Positions 27,308 to 38,299 of a stretch of DNA of 64,000 nt are shown piece after piece. Each line of letters starts with the position of its first letter. Positions within the stretch are counted from its first letter, which is position 1. Made by a program: the position numbers and the translations under genes. Source of the stretch: Mycobacterium kyorinense (GTDB taxonomy: Bacteria; Actinomycetota; Actinomycetes; Mycobacteriales; Mycobacteriaceae); NCBI RefSeq assembly GCF_002101735.1, contig NZ_LQPE01000038.1, positions 62,001 through 126,000 of the forward strand, given 5' to 3'. The notes under the pieces are model-generated. The model had not been told where the DNA came from and did not search any database. It worked only from the letters and a program-made list of their open reading frames with translations.

Positions 27308-30049
27308 CTACCCGGCGTCAACTGCGACGACGCCACGCCGAATGGCGTCGATCGCGTGTTTCGCGGTGACGCTGAGGTCCGGTTGCGGGGCGGCATTTCG
27401 GACCTGGTCGAGCAGGTCGAGGACCTGCCGGCACCACCGCACGAAATCCCCCGCCGACAGCGGCGAGCCGGCGGCGTCGGCGTCCGCTGCCGTCAACGCC
27501 GCGGCCAGGTCCCCGCTGCTGGCCCACCGGTAGATCGCGGCGACGAACCCGTCGTCGGGCTCACGACTCAGGGTGATGCGATGCCGCTGCTCGTCGGCGC
27601 GCAATGCCGCCGACAGCCGTCGCGTCCGGTGCAGCGCCTGCCGCAGCGGCGCGGGCAGCGTCTCCGCGGGCTGCGTGGGACCGGAACCGCCGTCGCCGCG
27701 TGACTCGTAGAGCACCGACGAGAGCACCGCGGCGAGTTCGGCCGGACGCAGACCGGTCCAGGCGCCGGTGCGCAGGCACTCGGCGACCAGCAGGTCGCTT
27801 TCGCTGTAGATGCGGGCCAGCAGCCGGCCGTCGTCGGTGACCCGGGGATCGTCGTCGATCATCTGGATGAACCCGCGCTCGGTGAGCAACCCGACGATGC
27901 GGTCGAAGGTGCGCGCCAGCGAATTGGTGGCCGCGGCCACCTTCTTGTGCAGCTGCGCGTTGTCGCGTTCGATGCGCAGATACCGCTCGGCGACTCGCAT
28001 GCGGGATTCGCGGTCATGCGCGTGGTGGGCGGGATGGCGCCGCAACTGCTGGCGCAGCGCCGCCAGCTGGGGATCGACGTCCGGGCCGTCGGATCCCGGG
28101 CCGCGACGCCGGCGCTGACGCGGCTCAACCGCCAGCCCGGCGGCCGCCGATCGCAGCGCCGACGCCAGATCCCGCCGCACCCGCGGCTGGCGGTGCTCGA
28201 CCCGTTTGGGCAGCGCCATCGACCCGACCGGCGCCGCAGCGCCCGAGTAGTCCGCCGACGAAATCCGGCCCGCCCAGCGATGTTCGGTGAGCACCAACGG
28301 CCGCGGATCGGAGCTGTCCTTATCGGATTCGAGCACCACCGCCAGGCCGTTGCGGCGGCCGTGCGGGATCGTGATGATGTCGCCGCGGCGCAGCGCGGCC
28401 AGCGCGTCGTTGGCGGCCTGCCGCCGTTGCAGCCGCGACGCGCGGGCCTGCGCGCGTTCGGCTTGCGAAATCTGTTCGCGCAGCCGGGCGTAGGCGAGGA
28501 TCGGCGCGTCCTTACCGCCGAGCTCGGCGGCGATCTCGCCGAGCATCCGCTCGCCGCGCTCGATGCCGCGGACCAGCCCGACCACCGACCGGTCGGCCTG
28601 GTACTGCGCGAACGACTGCTCCAGCAGCCGGTGCGCCTGATGCGGGCCCATCCGGTGCACCAGGTTGATCGTCATGTTGTACGACGGCGCGAACGAACTG
28701 CGCAGCGGGAAGGTTCGGGTCGACGCCAGCCCGGCGACCTCCGCCGGTTCGATATCGGGGTGCCAGATCACCACCGCGTGGCCTTCGACGTCGATGCCAC
28801 GCCGGCCGGCCCGCCCGGTCAGCTGGGTGTACTCCCCCGGTGTCAGCGGGAGGTGCTGCTCGCCGTTGAACTTGACCAGCCGCTCCAACACGACGGTCCG
28901 GGCCGGCATGTTGATGCCCAATGCCAGTGTCTCCGTGGCGAATACGGCCTTGATCAGCCCGGCGGTGAACAATTCCTCGACGGTGTGCCGGAATATCGGC
29001 AGCATGCCGGCGTGGTGGGCGGCCAGACCGCGCAGCAGTCCCTCGCGCCACTCGTAGTAGCCGAGCACATCCAGGTCGGCGTCGGCCAGATCGCCGCAGC
29101 GGTGGTCGATCACCTCCGCGATCCGGGCGCGGTCCTCGTCGGTGGTCAGCCGCAACGACGAGCGCAGGCACTGGGCGACCGCGGCGTCGCACCCGGCGCG
29201 GGAGAACACGAACGTGATCGCCGGCAGCAGCCCGTCGGCGTCCAGCACCCGGATCACGTCGGGCCGCGACGGCGGCCGGTACATGGTGGGCCGCCCGGGG
29301 CCCCGGCGCGGCCGCCAGTCGGCCAGCCGATCCGCCTCTCGGCGATTTGCGATGTGGCGCACCAGGTTCGGGTCGACGCGGGGTTGGTGCTTGGCGCCGT
29401 CGCGGTCGTAGTCGAACAGGTCGAAGAGGCGTTTGCCGACCAGCATGTGCTGCCACAGCGGCACCGGGCGGTGTTCGTCGACCACCACCGCCGTGTCGCC
29501 GCGCACGGTTTGGATCCAGCCGCCGAACTCCTCGGCGTTGCTCACCGTCGCCGACAGGCTGACCAGCCGCACCTCGTCGGGCAGATGCAGGATGACCTCT
29601 TCCCAGACCGCACCGCGCATCCGGTCGGCGAGGAAATGCACCTCGTCCATCACCACGTGCGAAAGCCCTTGCAGCAGAGGCGAATCGGCGTAGAGCATGT
29701 TGCGCAGCACCTCGGTGGTCATCACCACCACCGGCGCGTTGGCGTTGACCGACAGGTCGCCGGTGAGCAACCCGATGCGGTCTTTGCCGTAGCGCGCGAC
29801 GAAGTCGGTGTGCTTCTGGTTGGACAGCGCCTTGAGCGGGGTGGTGTAGAAGCATTTGCCGCCGGCGGCCAGCGCCAGATGCACCGCGAACTCGCCGACC
29901 ACTGTCTTGCCGGCCCCGGTCGGCGCGCACACCAGCACCCCGTGACCACGTTCCAGGGCCGCGCACGCCTGCTGTTGGAAGGGGTCGAGGCCGAAGGCCA
30001 GCTCGGCGGTGAACCTGGCCAGTTCGGTCGGTTCAGGTGACGTCGTCAT
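27308..30049 (-). CDS. helY: DEVH-box RNA/DNA helicase HelY
   Basis: A 913-residue superfamily 2 helicase of the Ski2/Mtr4-like group. The Q-motif region is followed by Walker [10 protein letters not shown], the DEVH box in [21 protein letters not shown] (motif III), and the helicase C motifs around [17 protein letters not shown] and [14 protein letters not shown]-terminal helical domain completes it. It is the last gene of pafABC-tatAC-helY; its first 17 bases overlap the end of tatC. Role presumed in RNA turnover or repair; the substrate is not shown here. Confidence 0.94.
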   Translation of the reverse strand: MTTSPEPTELARFTAELAFGLDPFQQQACAALERGHGVLVCAPTGAGKTVVGEFAVHLALAAGGKCFYTTPLKALSNQKHTDFVARYGKDRIGLLTGDLSVNANAPVVVMTTEVLRNMLYADSPLLQGLSHVVMDEVHFLADRMRGAVWEEVILHLPDEVRLVSLSATVSNAEEFGGWIQTVRGDTAVVVDEHRPVPLWQHMLVGKRLFDLFDYDRDGAKHQPRVDPNLVRHIANRREADRLADWRPRRGPGRPTMYRPPSRPDVIRVLDADGLLPAITFVFSRAGCDAAVAQCLRSSLRLTTDEDRARIAEVIDHRCGDLADADLDVLGYYEWREGLLRGLAAHHAGMLPIFRHTVEELFTAGLIKAVFATETLALGINMPARTVVLERLVKFNGEQHLPLTPGEYTQLTGRAGRRGIDVEGHAVVIWHPDIEPAEVAGLASTRTFPLRSSFAPSYNMTINLVHRMGPHQAHRLLEQSFAQYQADRSVVGLVRGIERGERMLGEIAAELGGKDAPILAYARLREQISQAERAQARASRLQRRQAANDALAALRRGDIITIPHGRRNGLAVVLESDKDSSDPRPLVLTEHRWAGRISSADYSGAAAPVGSMALPKRVEHRQPRVRRDLASALRSAAAGLAVEPRQRRRRGPGSDGPDVDPQLAALRQQLRRHPAHHAHDRESRMRVAERYLRIERDNAQLHKKVAAATNSLARTFDRIVGLLTERGFIQMIDDDPRVTDDGRLLARIYSESDLLVAECLRTGAWTGLRPAELAAVLSSVLYESRGDGGSGPTQPAETLPAPLRQALHRTRRLSAALRADEQRHRITLSREPDDGFVAAIYRWASSGDLAAALTAADADAAGSPLSAGDFVRWCRQVLDLLDQVRNAAPQPDLSVTAKHAIDAIRRGVVAVDAG

Positions 30050-30968
30050 GAGGTCCGGCGATCTGCGACGGCGCCGCCACCGCCGACGGCGGTTCGATCG
30101 GCGCGGCCTCGTCGTCGTCGAGGTCGGTCAGCGCTTCACGCCTGGCCTTGCGTTTGTCGTGCAGCCGGGCGATCTGGATCGCCAATTCCAGCAGCAGGGT
30201 CAGCGCCGTCCCGAGCGCCAGCATCGAGAACGGGTCGGAGCCGGGCGTGAAGACGGCCGCAAAGCAGAACATCGCGAAGATCAGGCCGCGCCGCCACGAC
30301 CGCAGCCGCGCATAGCTCAGCACCCCGGCCAGGTTGAGCATCACGATCAGCAGCGGGAATTCGAAGCTGGCCCCGAACACCAGCAGCAGGTTGATCAGGA
30401 AACCGAAATAGCGGTCGCCGGACAGCGCGGTCACCTGCACGTCGCTGCCGACGGTCAACAGGAAGTGCAACGCCTTGGACAGCACCAGGTAGGCCAGCAC
30501 CGCGCCGGCGACGAACAGCGCCGCGGCCGGAATCACGAACGCCACCGCGAAGCGGCGCTCCTTACGGTAGAGGCCCGGCGTGATGAACGCCCACAGCTGG
30601 TAGAGCCACATCGGGCAGGCCAGCACGATGCCGGCGGTCAGCCCGACCTTGAGCCGCAACATGAATTGGTCGAACGGTGCGGTGGCCAGCAGCCGGCACT
30701 GCCCGTCGGCGCTGATGTCCGCGCGGGCCGAGGCCGGCAGTGCGCAGTACGGGTGGCGCAGCCACTCGCCGAGGCTTTCCAGCCCGAACAGCGAATGCGA
30801 GTACCACACGAATCCCAGCGCCGTGGTGAGCACGATTGTGCCCAGCGAGATGAGCAGCCGGGTGCGCAACTCGGTGAGGTGCTCGACGAGCGACATCGTC
30901 CCGTCTGGATTGGTGCGGCTGCGCCGCAGGCGCGGGTCGAGCTTCCGCAGGATTCCGGTGGTGCGCAC
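30033..30968 (-). CDS. tatC: Sec-independent translocase subunit TatC
   Basis: A 311-residue, six-helix membrane protein that recognises twin-arginine signal peptides. The N-terminal [14 protein letters not shown] with the essential Glu, and the periplasmic loop ending [15 protein letters not shown], are typical, as is [11 protein letters not shown] charged cytoplasmic tail follows the last helix. The start is a GTG ([18 protein letters not shown]), matching the M. tuberculosis N-terminus. It lies 52 bp after tatA and overlaps helY by 17 bases. Confidence 0.95.
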   Translation of the reverse strand: MRTTGILRKLDPRLRRSRTNPDGTMSLVEHLTELRTRLLISLGTIVLTTALGFVWYSHSLFGLESLGEWLRHPYCALPASARADISADGQCRLLATAPFDQFMLRLKVGLTAGIVLACPMWLYQLWAFITPGLYRKERRFAVAFVIPAAALFVAGAVLAYLVLSKALHFLLTVGSDVQVTALSGDRYFGFLINLLLVFGASFEFPLLIVMLNLAGVLSYARLRSWRRGLIFAMFCFAAVFTPGSDPFSMLALGTALTLLLELAIQIARLHDKRKARREALTDLDDDEAAPIEPPSAVAAPSQIAGPHDDVT

Positions 30969-31020
30969 GGTCAGTCAGACGGCGCGTGCGGCGCGTCCGC
31001 ACGCGTGGGTCGACGGCAGG

Positions 31021-31251
31021 CTAGCTCGACCGTCCGTCGGCCGCCGGCGGCTCGACCCGCTCCGACTGCACCGATGTGGGGCCGGCAGGAGATTCCGACT
31101 TGCTCTCGTTCTGCAGTTCACGGACCTCGGACTTGAAGATTCGCAACGACTTGCCTAGCGAACGCGCCGCGTCGGGGAGCCGCTTGGCACCGAAGAGCAC
31201 CACGACCACGACGGCGAGGATCAGCCAGTGCCACGGACTAAGACTGCCCAC
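31021..31251 (-). CDS. tatA: Sec-independent translocase subunit TatA
   Basis: A 76-residue pore-forming Tat subunit: a short N-terminal transmembrane helix ([18 protein letters not shown]), the hinge [13 protein letters not shown] and an amphipathic helix ([12 protein letters not shown]), then a charged tail. The start is a GTG at 31251 with an excellent GGAGG ribosome-binding site eight bases upstream; longer readings of this frame have no support. It follows pafC by 29 bp. Confidence 0.93.
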   Translation of the reverse strand: MGSLSPWHWLILAVVVVVLFGAKRLPDAARSLGKSLRIFKSEVRELQNESKSESPAGPTSVQSERVEPPAADGRSS

Positions 31252-31280
31252 TTTGGTTACCTCCAGACGTTCACCCGATG

Positions 31281-32240
31281 CTACCGCGCCGCGGCCTGGT
31301 AGGCCTCCAGCGCCGCGGCCGCGGCATCGCGGACCCGCTGGGCCAGCGACTCGGGCTCCAGCACCCGCACCGCCGGCCCCAGCCCCAGCACCAGGCGGGT
31401 CATCCAGTCGTCGGAGGCGTAGGTCATCGCCGCCTCGCAGTAGCCGTCGGGCAGCTCGCGCAGCAGCCGCATCGGGTAGTAGTCGAACATCCACGACGCC
31501 GACGGCGCCAGCCGCAGGGTGGCCGACGGCAGCGACGGGTCGGCGTCGAACAGCGAGGTGTCCGGCGGTGCCTGCAGCGCGGGTTCGGGCGGCGCCGAGG
31601 GCTCGTCGAGCACCTGCGCGTCGACGATGCGGTCGAACCGGAACAGTCGCACCCCCTCGGCCTCCCGCGACCAGGCCTCCAGGTAGCTGTGGTCGCCGAC
31701 CAGCACCACCCGGATCGGGTCGACGACGCGCGTGGACAGCGTGTCGTGCGAGGCGGCGTAGTAGTCGATCGTCAGGGCGCGGTTGGTGCGCACCGCGGTG
31801 CGCACCGCGGCCGCGGCCTGGCTCTCCGCGGGCGCCGGCTCGTCGACAGCCCCGGAACCCCGCGCGGCAACACCGGCCGCAGCTTCGATCTTGGCGATCG
31901 CGCTGCGGGCCGCCTCCGGGTCGACCACGCCGGGGATGTCGGCCAGTGCCCGCAGCGCCACCAGCAAGACGGTGGCCTCGGGCGAGGACAGCCGGAGCGG
32001 CTTGTCCACGCCCGCCGAGAAGGTCACCTCGATGGTGTCGCCGGAGAAGTCGAAGTCGATCAGGTCACCCGGGTAGTAGCCCGGAAGGCCGCACACCCAC
32101 AGCTGTTGGAGGTCTTCGTCGAGCTGCGCGAGCGACACGCCCAGGTCGGCGGCGGCTTCGGCGCGAGTGATCCGTGGGTTGGCCTGGAAGTACGGCACCA
32201 TGTTGAGCAGCCGCACGAGCCGGGCCGAAACGGGCGTCAT
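31281..32240 (-). CDS. pafC: PafC, WYL-domain transcriptional regulator
   Basis: A 319-residue protein with an N-terminal winged helix ([21 protein letters not shown]) and a WYL domain around [20 protein letters not shown], followed by the WCX dimerisation part. With PafB it forms the heterodimer that activates the LexA-independent DNA-damage response, sensing single-stranded DNA through WYL. Its ATG overlaps the pafB stop by four bases. Confidence 0.93.
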   Translation of the reverse strand: MTPVSARLVRLLNMVPYFQANPRITRAEAAADLGVSLAQLDEDLQQLWVCGLPGYYPGDLIDFDFSGDTIEVTFSAGVDKPLRLSSPEATVLLVALRALADIPGVVDPEAARSAIAKIEAAAGVAARGSGAVDEPAPAESQAAAAVRTAVRTNRALTIDYYAASHDTLSTRVVDPIRVVLVGDHSYLEAWSREAEGVRLFRFDRIVDAQVLDEPSAPPEPALQAPPDTSLFDADPSLPSATLRLAPSASWMFDYYPMRLLRELPDGYCEAAMTYASDDWMTRLVLGLGPAVRVLEPESLAQRVRDAAAAALEAYQAAAR

Positions 32241-33235
32241 GCGGAGACTCCAGCTTGGGCCCGCAGCCGCGCGAGCACGTCGTCGCGCAGCGACTCCGGT
32301 TCCAGCACCACCGCGTCGGCGCCGTACCCGGTGACCTCCTGCGCCAGCCGGTCAGTGGACCCGATCTCGAGTTCGATGACCTCGCCGTCGCGGCCCGCCA
32401 ATTGCCTTGGGCCCACGGCCTTTCCGGCGCGCCGCAGCGCAGTGGCCCGCCCGTCGGCGACCCACACCCGGGCCTGCACGCCGGTCGGCGCGTCAGAGAC
32501 CGTCTCCGTGACGATCGCGCGCAGGTTCACCCCCTCGGGGCGGCTGACCGCGCCGGGCGGCCCGATCGGCGTGACCGGGTCGCCGATCCGCGACAGCCGA
32601 AACACCCGGGTGGCGCCGCGGTCGCGGTCGTGTCCGACCAGATACCAGCGGCCCTTTTCGGTGACCACACCCCACGGCTCGACCGTGCGGGTGGTGTAGG
32701 CGTCGGTGCGCGACGGCCGGTGCGGGAACTGCACGACCTGTCCGGCGTCGATCGCCGCCAGCAGGGCTTTCAGGCTGTCCTCCGAGCCGCGGACGCCGCC
32801 CAGCCTGGCCGGCGACGCGACAGTCACCGGAGCGTCGGGGTCGACGTCCACCCCGGCGGCGCGCAGCTTGAGCAGTGCGCCCTGGGTGGCGGTGACCAGT
32901 TCGGGCGACTCCCACAGCTGGGTGGCGACGGCCACCGCGGCGGCCTCTTCGGGGGTCAGCTCGACGGGCGGCAGCGCGTACGCGTCGCGGTTGATGCGAT
33001 AGCCCTCGACCGGGTCGAAGGCCGACGCCTTGCCGGTCTCCAGCGGGATGCCGAGGTCGCGCAACTCGTTCTTGTCGCGCTCGAACATCCGCGAAAACGC
33101 TTCGTCGTTGGGGCTGTCGCCGTAGCCGGCGACGCTGGACCTGATCTTCTCGGCGGTGAGGTAGCCGCGGGCCGACAGCAGCGCGATGACGAGGTTCATC
33201 AGCCGTTCGACTTTGGAGGTCGCCACGCGCCCCAA
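32237..33235 (-). CDS. pafB: PafB, WYL-domain transcriptional regulator
   Basis: A 332-residue partner of PafC. It has an N-terminal winged helix (KVERLMNLVIALLSARGYLTAEKIRSSVAGY) and a WYL domain with QFPHRPSRTDAYTTRTVEP and GRWYLVGHDRDRGATRVFR. It starts two bases after the pafA stop and overlaps pafC by four, so pafA-pafB-pafC form one tightly coupled operon, as in other mycobacteria. Confidence 0.94.
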   Translation of the reverse strand: MGRVATSKVERLMNLVIALLSARGYLTAEKIRSSVAGYGDSPNDEAFSRMFERDKNELRDLGIPLETGKASAFDPVEGYRINRDAYALPPVELTPEEAAAVAVATQLWESPELVTATQGALLKLRAAGVDVDPDAPVTVASPARLGGVRGSEDSLKALLAAIDAGQVVQFPHRPSRTDAYTTRTVEPWGVVTEKGRWYLVGHDRDRGATRVFRLSRIGDPVTPIGPPGAVSRPEGVNLRAIVTETVSDAPTGVQARVWVADGRATALRRAGKAVGPRQLAGRDGEVIELEIGSTDRLAQEVTGYGADAVVLEPESLRDDVLARLRAQAGVSA

Positions 33236-33236
33236 A

Positions 33237-34595
33237 TTACATGCTGGCGATCAGCCGCTTGACCCTCTCGTCGACCGAGCGGAACGGGTCTTTGCACAGC
33301 ACGGTCCGCTGCGCCTGGTCGTTGAGTTTGAGGTGCACCCAGTCGACCGTGAAGTCGCGTCCGGCGGCCTGTGCGGCGCTGATGAATTCGCCGCGCAGGC
33401 GGGCCCGGGTGGTTTGCGGCGGCTGGTCGACAGCCTCCTCGATTTCCTCGTCGGTGGTGATCCGGGCCGCCAGCCCCTTGCGCTGCAGCAGATCGAACAC
33501 GCCGCGGCCGCGCTTGATGTCGTGGTAGGCCAGGTCGAGCTGGGCGATCTTGGGGTCGGACAACTCCATGTCGTAGCGGTCCTGGTAGCGCTGGAACAAT
33601 TTGCGCTTGATCACCCAGTCGATTTCGGTGTCGACCTTGGCGAAGTCCTGGCTTTCCACGGCGTCGAGCTGACGGCCCCACAGGTCGACGACCTGCTCGA
33701 TCTGCGCGTTGGGCTCCCGGGTCTGCAGGTGCTCGACGGCGCGGGCGTAGTACTCCCGCTGGATGTCCAGCGCGCTGGCCTGCCGCCCGCCGGCCAGCCG
33801 CACCGGGCGACGGCCGGTGATGTCGTGGCTGACTTCGCGGATCGCGCGAATCGGGTTGTCCAGCGAGAAGTCACGGAACGCCACCCCGGCTTCGATCATC
33901 TCCAGCACCAGCGCCGCGGTGCCGACCTTGAGCATCGTGGTGGTCTCGCACATGTTGGAGTCGCCGACGATGACGTGCAGGCGCCGGTATTTCTCGGCGT
34001 CGGCATGCGGCTCGTCGCGGGTGTTGATGATCGGGCGGCTTCGGGTGGTGGCGCTCGACACCCCTTCCCAGATGTGCTCGGCGCGCTGGGAGAGGCAGAA
34101 CGTGGCGGCCTTGGGCGTCTGCAGCACCTTGCCGGCGCCGCAGATCAGCTGGCGGGTGACAAGGAACGGCAGCAGCACATCGGAGATCCGGGAGAACTCG
34201 CCGGCCCGCACGATCAGGTAGTTCTCGTGGCAGCCGTAGGAGTTGCCGGCCGAATCGGTGTTGTTCTTGAACAGGTAGATGTCGCCGCCGATGCCCTCGT
34301 CGGCGAGCCGCTGCTCGGCGTCGACCAGCAGGTCCTCCAGCACCCGCTCGCCGGCGCGGTCATGGGTGACCAGCTGCACCAGGCTGTCGCATTCGGCGGT
34401 GGCGTATTCGGGATGGCTGCCCACGTCGAGGTACAGCCGCGCGCCGTTGCGCAGGAATACGTTGGAGCTGCGGCCCCACGACACCACCCGGCGGAACAGG
34501 TAGCGGGCGACCTCGTCGGGACTCAGGCGGCGATGGCCGTGAAACGTGCAGGTGACACCGAACTCGGTCTCGATGCCCATGATTCGCCGCTGCAC
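33237..34595 (-). CDS. pafA: Pup--protein ligase PafA
   Basis: Ligase that attaches the C-terminal glutamate of Pup to substrate lysines with ATP, marking proteins for the proteasome. The N-terminus, read from a GTG at 34595 ([20 protein letters not shown]), gives 452 residues, exactly the M. tuberculosis length. The Mg-ATP binding glutamate in GIETEFG and the conserved [16 protein letters not shown] and [20 protein letters not shown] are present. An in-frame ATG nine codons earlier is possible but unlikely. The gene heads the pafABC-tatAC-helY operon and diverges from the phosphodiesterase gene over 142 bp. Confidence 0.96.
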   Translation of the reverse strand: MQRRIMGIETEFGVTCTFHGHRRLSPDEVARYLFRRVVSWGRSSNVFLRNGARLYLDVGSHPEYATAECDSLVQLVTHDRAGERVLEDLLVDAEQRLADEGIGGDIYLFKNNTDSAGNSYGCHENYLIVRAGEFSRISDVLLPFLVTRQLICGAGKVLQTPKAATFCLSQRAEHIWEGVSSATTRSRPIINTRDEPHADAEKYRRLHVIVGDSNMCETTTMLKVGTAALVLEMIEAGVAFRDFSLDNPIRAIREVSHDITGRRPVRLAGGRQASALDIQREYYARAVEHLQTREPNAQIEQVVDLWGRQLDAVESQDFAKVDTEIDWVIKRKLFQRYQDRYDMELSDPKIAQLDLAYHDIKRGRGVFDLLQRKGLAARITTDEEIEEAVDQPPQTTRARLRGEFISAAQAAGRDFTVDWVHLKLNDQAQRTVLCKDPFRSVDERVKRLIASM

Positions 34596-34737
34596 GATTC
34601 GAGCGTACTGGTATCCGGCCATGTGGGTACGAGAGACGCGCCTGTGGACCGATGTCGGCGTTCTCGACCGCCATTCCGGTAGAGTCGGGTGCTGCTCGTC
34701 CCAGTGAGCACCGTCGTTCAGAGAGGTCTTCAGTCCG

Positions 34738-35658
34738 GTGGACAGACCCAGGGTCGCGGAGCACCCGCGGCCGGATCATGTCATCGCACACATCAGTGAC
34801 ACTCACCTGGTAGCCGGCGACGGCGACCTGTACGGAGACGTCGACGCCGACGCCCGATTATCGGAGCTGCTCGAGCGGCTCGAGGCCTCCCAAACCCGAC
34901 CCGACGCGTTGGTCTTCACCGGCGACCTCGCCGACACCGGCCAGCCTGATGCGTACCGCAAGCTGCGCGACCTCGTCGAGCCGCTCGCGGATCGTCTTGG
35001 CGCTCAAGTCATTTGGGTGATGGGCAACCACGACAACCGGGCGGCGTTGCGACGGCACCTGCTGCACGAAGCGCCGACGATGGCGCCGATGGACCGGGTG
35101 CACCACATCGCGGGTCTGCGGGTCGTCGTGTTGGACACCTCGGTGCCCGGCTACCACCACGGCGAAATCGCGCCGGAGCAGCTGCGGTGGCTGTCCGAGC
35201 AGCTGGCCGAGCCGGCGCCGTTCGGCACCATCCTGGCGATGCATCACCCCCCGGTTCCCAGCGTCCAGGACCTCGCCGTGATGGTGGAGCTGCGTGACCA
35301 AAGCCCGCTGGGCGAGGTGTTGCGCGGCACCGATGTGCGCAGCATCCTGGCCGGCCACCTGCACTACTCGACCACGGCCACCTTCGCCGGCATTCCCGTT
35401 TCGGTGGCCTCGGCGAGCTGCTACACCCAAGACCTGCTGACCGCCGGCACCCGCGGCCGCGACGCCGCGCAGGCGTTCAACCTGGTGCACTGCTATCCGG
35501 AAACGGTGGTGCACACTGTCGTGCCACTGGCGGCCGGCCCGACCGTCGGCCGGTTTGTCGCCCCGGACGCCGTGCGGCGCGAACTCGCCGACGCCGCGAC
35601 GAGCATCCTTCCGGCCGCCCGCATTCCGCGCCTGGCGCCGCAGTTCGCGCGACGCTAG
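34738..35658 (+). CDS. cpdA: Cyclic-nucleotide phosphodiesterase, Rv0805/CpdA type
   Basis: A 306-residue calcineurin-like metallophosphoesterase that hydrolyses 3',5'- or 2',3'-cyclic nucleotides. The dinuclear metal site is complete: DTH in HISDTHL, GDLAD, GNHDN, the HHPP motif and GHLHYST. The N-terminus and the [15 protein letters not shown] segment are very close to M. tuberculosis Rv0805 by recall. The start is a GTG at 34738. In M. tuberculosis the gene is elsewhere, next to Rv0806c (cpsY); the same pair is seen here, moved as a block between pafA and the proteasome genes. Confidence 0.9.
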   Translation: MDRPRVAEHPRPDHVIAHISDTHLVAGDGDLYGDVDADARLSELLERLEASQTRPDALVFTGDLADTGQPDAYRKLRDLVEPLADRLGAQVIWVMGNHDNRAALRRHLLHEAPTMAPMDRVHHIAGLRVVVLDTSVPGYHHGEIAPEQLRWLSEQLAEPAPFGTILAMHHPPVPSVQDLAVMVELRDQSPLGEVLRGTDVRSILAGHLHYSTTATFAGIPVSVASASCYTQDLLTAGTRGRDAAQAFNLVHCYPETVVHTVVPLAAGPTVGRFVAPDAVRRELADAATSILPAARIPRLAPQFARR

Positions 35659-35673
35659 CGCGCCGGGCGCTTG

Positions 35674-37191
35674 TCACTCGTCGCCGACGACCCGCTCCCA
35701 CGGCGCCGGGACCGGGAAGTAGCTTTCCAGGAACTCCCCGACCACGCGGGCCCGTTCTTCGGCGCTCACCTCCGGGAAGCTGCCGTCGTTGAGGCAGAAG
35801 AAGTCGAACTTGCGCTTCTTCAGTAGCTTCGGGAGTTTCGCCAGGCCCGACCGCAGCGTGGTGTCCACGTAGAGCACCTTCGCCGACTCGTTTTGCACCG
35901 CCCGCCCGGTCAGCAGCGAGTAGTAGTGGTACAGCGAGTTGGTCACCGAGATGTCAGTGCTCGACCGGAAGCGACTCGCCTGGGTGCGGGCGAAGTCCGC
36001 CGGGAACTCGCGCTCCAGCTCGAGCAGCACGCTCTTGCGCAGCGGTGCAGCGGTGTGCTCCAGATGGCGGGTGATGATCTTCCCGAACTTCTCCCACAGC
36101 AACTGACGGTTCACCCGGGCGGCGTTCTCGAAGCCGCTGCGCTCGGGGTGGTTGAGACCGAGCCCGATGCGGGTGCCCGCCTCGATGAACTTCGTCACCC
36201 CGCCTGGCGAGAAGAACATGGTCGGCGAGAGCGGCCGGCCGAAGAACATGTCGTCGTTGGAGTACAGGAAATGCTCTGCCAGACCGGGGATGTGGTGCAG
36301 CTGGGTCTCGACCGCATGGCTGTTGTACACCGGCAGCGCGGACAGGTCGGTGAAGTGCTCCTCGGCGCGCACGATGGTGATCTTCGGGTGCGGCGCAAGC
36401 CACTGCGGAACCGGCGAGTCCGTCGCGATGAAGATCCGCCGCACCCAGGGCGCGAAGGCGTGCACCGACCGCAGTGCGTACTTGAGCTCGTCGATCTGAC
36501 GGATCCGCGCGTCGGCGTCATCTCCTTCGCCGACAACATGATTGGCCATCGCCGCCGCGCGGCGGGCCCGGAACTCCGGGTCGTTGCCGTCGACCCAGGA
36601 GAACACCATGTCGATGTCGAACGTGATGTCGCCGGCATGCGGGGCGAACATCCCGTCGATGGTCAACCAAGTGCGGCCGTGCAGTTCGACGTCTGCGTAC
36701 ACAATGTCGCTGAGCGGCAACGCCTTCCGGGTCAACGAGTTCTCGATCGGGCAGATCACCTGCTGCCCGTCGAACACCCAGAACTGCAGCTCGACACCCG
36801 CCGACGCGCCGTACCGAATGCCGGACCGCGGGCATTCGCGCCGACGGAAAATCCGCAGCAGCCGCGGGTCGGGCGCCGTCGAGAGCAGACCGTCGGCGAG
36901 ATCGACCGATCGGCGTCCCGTCCCGTCGAACACCTTGGCGCGCAACGGAGCTTCCAGACATGCGGCCATCAGAGCCTCGGCCACCCGGGCGCGCAGCGCG
37001 ATATCCACGATGAGCGCGGGCCGCCCGTCGGCGCCGCGGATCAGCAGGAACGGGATGCCCGCCATCTCCAGCTCGCCGCTGATGAACAACAGGTCCGCCA
37101 CCATCGCCTCGTACGGAGTCAGGCGCAGCCCATCGGCTGAGCCGAATGATCCGTCCAAATCCGTCCGGCGGACGTCGATCATGCTGGTCAT
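35674..37191 (-). CDS. cpsY: Stealth-family sugar-phosphate transferase (CpsY/Rv0806c type)
   Basis: A 505-residue Stealth protein that would transfer a hexose-1-phosphate to a surface polysaccharide. The Stealth conserved regions appear in order: FDIDMVFSWVDGNDPEF, then DELKYALRSV with FAPWVRRIFIATD, then HHIPGLAEHFLYSNDDMFFG, and finally FFCLNDGSFPEV near the C-terminus. The ATG at 37191 (MTSMIDVRRTD) has GGAAGG upstream. The frame is open to a GTG at 37281, but that GTG lies inside the last helix of the M-box RNA, so the internal ATG is preferred. It converges with the phosphodiesterase gene. Confidence 0.88.
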   Translation of the reverse strand: MTSMIDVRRTDLDGSFGSADGLRLTPYEAMVADLLFISGELEMAGIPFLLIRGADGRPALIVDIALRARVAEALMAACLEAPLRAKVFDGTGRRSVDLADGLLSTAPDPRLLRIFRRRECPRSGIRYGASAGVELQFWVFDGQQVICPIENSLTRKALPLSDIVYADVELHGRTWLTIDGMFAPHAGDITFDIDMVFSWVDGNDPEFRARRAAAMANHVVGEGDDADARIRQIDELKYALRSVHAFAPWVRRIFIATDSPVPQWLAPHPKITIVRAEEHFTDLSALPVYNSHAVETQLHHIPGLAEHFLYSNDDMFFGRPLSPTMFFSPGGVTKFIEAGTRIGLGLNHPERSGFENAARVNRQLLWEKFGKIITRHLEHTAAPLRKSVLLELEREFPADFARTQASRFRSSTDISVTNSLYHYYSLLTGRAVQNESAKVLYVDTTLRSGLAKLPKLLKKRKFDFFCLNDGSFPEVSAEERARVVGEFLESYFPVPAPWERVVGDE

Positions 37192-37274
37192 GGGAAACAC
37201 CTGCCTTCCACGCTCGATGTCGGTCACGACGCGCACGAAGAGGGATCCCGCGAAGCGGTGGAGCGGCGACGATG

Positions 37275-37435
37275 CCCTCACACGTTGAGCTTTGGCACTG
37301 AGCGACGTATCCCGGAAACCGGGAAGCCACTTGGGATCACCCCTTAAGCCGGGGAGATCTGTCCTGATCTTGGGCGTCTCTCGACGTCGTCAGATCAGTG
37401 GCCTGTGTTCGTCCAGAAGCCTCGCCTAACGAGGT
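37275..37435 (-). promoter_or_regulatory. M-box (ykoK) Mg2+-sensing riboswitch in the cpsY leader
   Basis: On the minus strand, reading toward the Stealth gene, all hallmarks of the M-box occur in order: CCUCGUUAGGCGAGGC at the 5' end, then ACGUCGAGAGACGCC, and near the 3' end CAGUGCCAAAGCUC. The outer helix P1 forms between CCUC (37434-37431) and GAGG (near 37276). Elsewhere the M-box binds Mg2+ and shuts off expression of the gene downstream when Mg2+ is high. No terminator hairpin is obvious in the 80 bases between P1 and the start codon, so the output mechanism (Rho, or masking of the start) is not clear. Confidence 0.9.
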
Positions 37436-37540
37436 GCTCCAGCAGGATAGCCGCGATTCCTCGATCCGGCAACACGGTCGCGTCGGGGCCAGGCGCGGCC
37501 AAACGGCTTGACGCCGTGCAGGTCCCGCGAGCGGTCGGCT

Positions 37541-38299
37541 TTACTTACCGTCCGATTTCGACTTGCCCGACCCCGACTTCCCCGACGACGAGTCCGGCTT
37601 GGGCAGCAGCGCCTCCAGCGCCGACCCGGTGATCCGCCGGAACGCGCGCCGGGGCCGGTTGGCATCCAGGATGGCCACCTCCAGCATGGACACCCCAAGG
37701 CTGGGCTGGTCGCCGCCGTTGCTGCTGCCCGCCCGCAGCGCAGTCACCGCGATCCGCACGGCGTCGGCGAGGTCGGCGTTCTCGGCGTAGGAGTCCTTGA
37801 GCGCGTTGGCGATCGGCTCCGTCGTGCCGCCCATCACCACGAAATGCGGCTCGTCGTTGATCGATCCGTCGTAGGTGATCCGGTACAGCTCAGGGGGTTT
37901 GGATTCGCCGTAATGGGCGACCTCGGCCACGCACAGCTCGACTTCGTAGGGCTTGGCCTGCTCGGTGAAGATGGTGCCCAGCGTCTGCGCGTAGACGTTG
38001 GCCAGCTGGCGGCCGGTGACGTCGCGGCGGTCGTAGGCGTAGCCGCGGGTGTCGGCGAATTGGATTCCGCCGCGGCGTAAGTTGTCGAACTCGTTGAACT
38101 TGCCCGCGGCGGCGAAACCGACCCGGTCGTAGAGCTCGCTGATCTTCTGCAGCGACCGCGACGGGTTCTCCGCGACAAACAGCACGCCGCCCGCGTAGGC
38201 CAGCGCCACCACGCTGCGGCCCCGGGCGATGCCCTTGCGCGCGAGCTCGCTGCGCTCGCGCATCGCTTGCTCCGGCGAGATGAAGTACGGAAAGCTCAC
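37541..38299 (-). CDS. prcA: 20S proteasome alpha subunit PrcA
   Basis: A 252-residue non-catalytic ring subunit of the mycobacterial proteasome. The N-terminal gating segment [20 protein letters not shown] is the PrcA signature. The fold continues through [25 protein letters not shown], and the C-terminal tail is rich in Ser and Lys ([12 protein letters not shown]), as usual. Its ATG overlaps the prcB stop by four bases. Confidence 0.96.
   Translation of the reverse strand: MSFPYFISPEQAMRERSELARKGIARGRSVVALAYAGGVLFVAENPSRSLQKISELYDRVGFAAAGKFNEFDNLRRGGIQFADTRGYAYDRRDVTGRQLANVYAQTLGTIFTEQAKPYEVELCVAEVAHYGESKPPELYRITYDGSINDEPHFVVMGGTTEPIANALKDSYAENADLADAVRIAVTALRAGSSNGGDQPSLGVSMLEVAILDANRPRRAFRRITGSALEALLPKPDSSSGKSGSGKSKSDGK

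Noticed and set aside
37436..37540. tRNA or small RNA between the M-box and prcA
   Set aside because: No cloverleaf or conserved motif is seen; the segment holds only the region upstream of the riboswitch and the end of the prcA operon.
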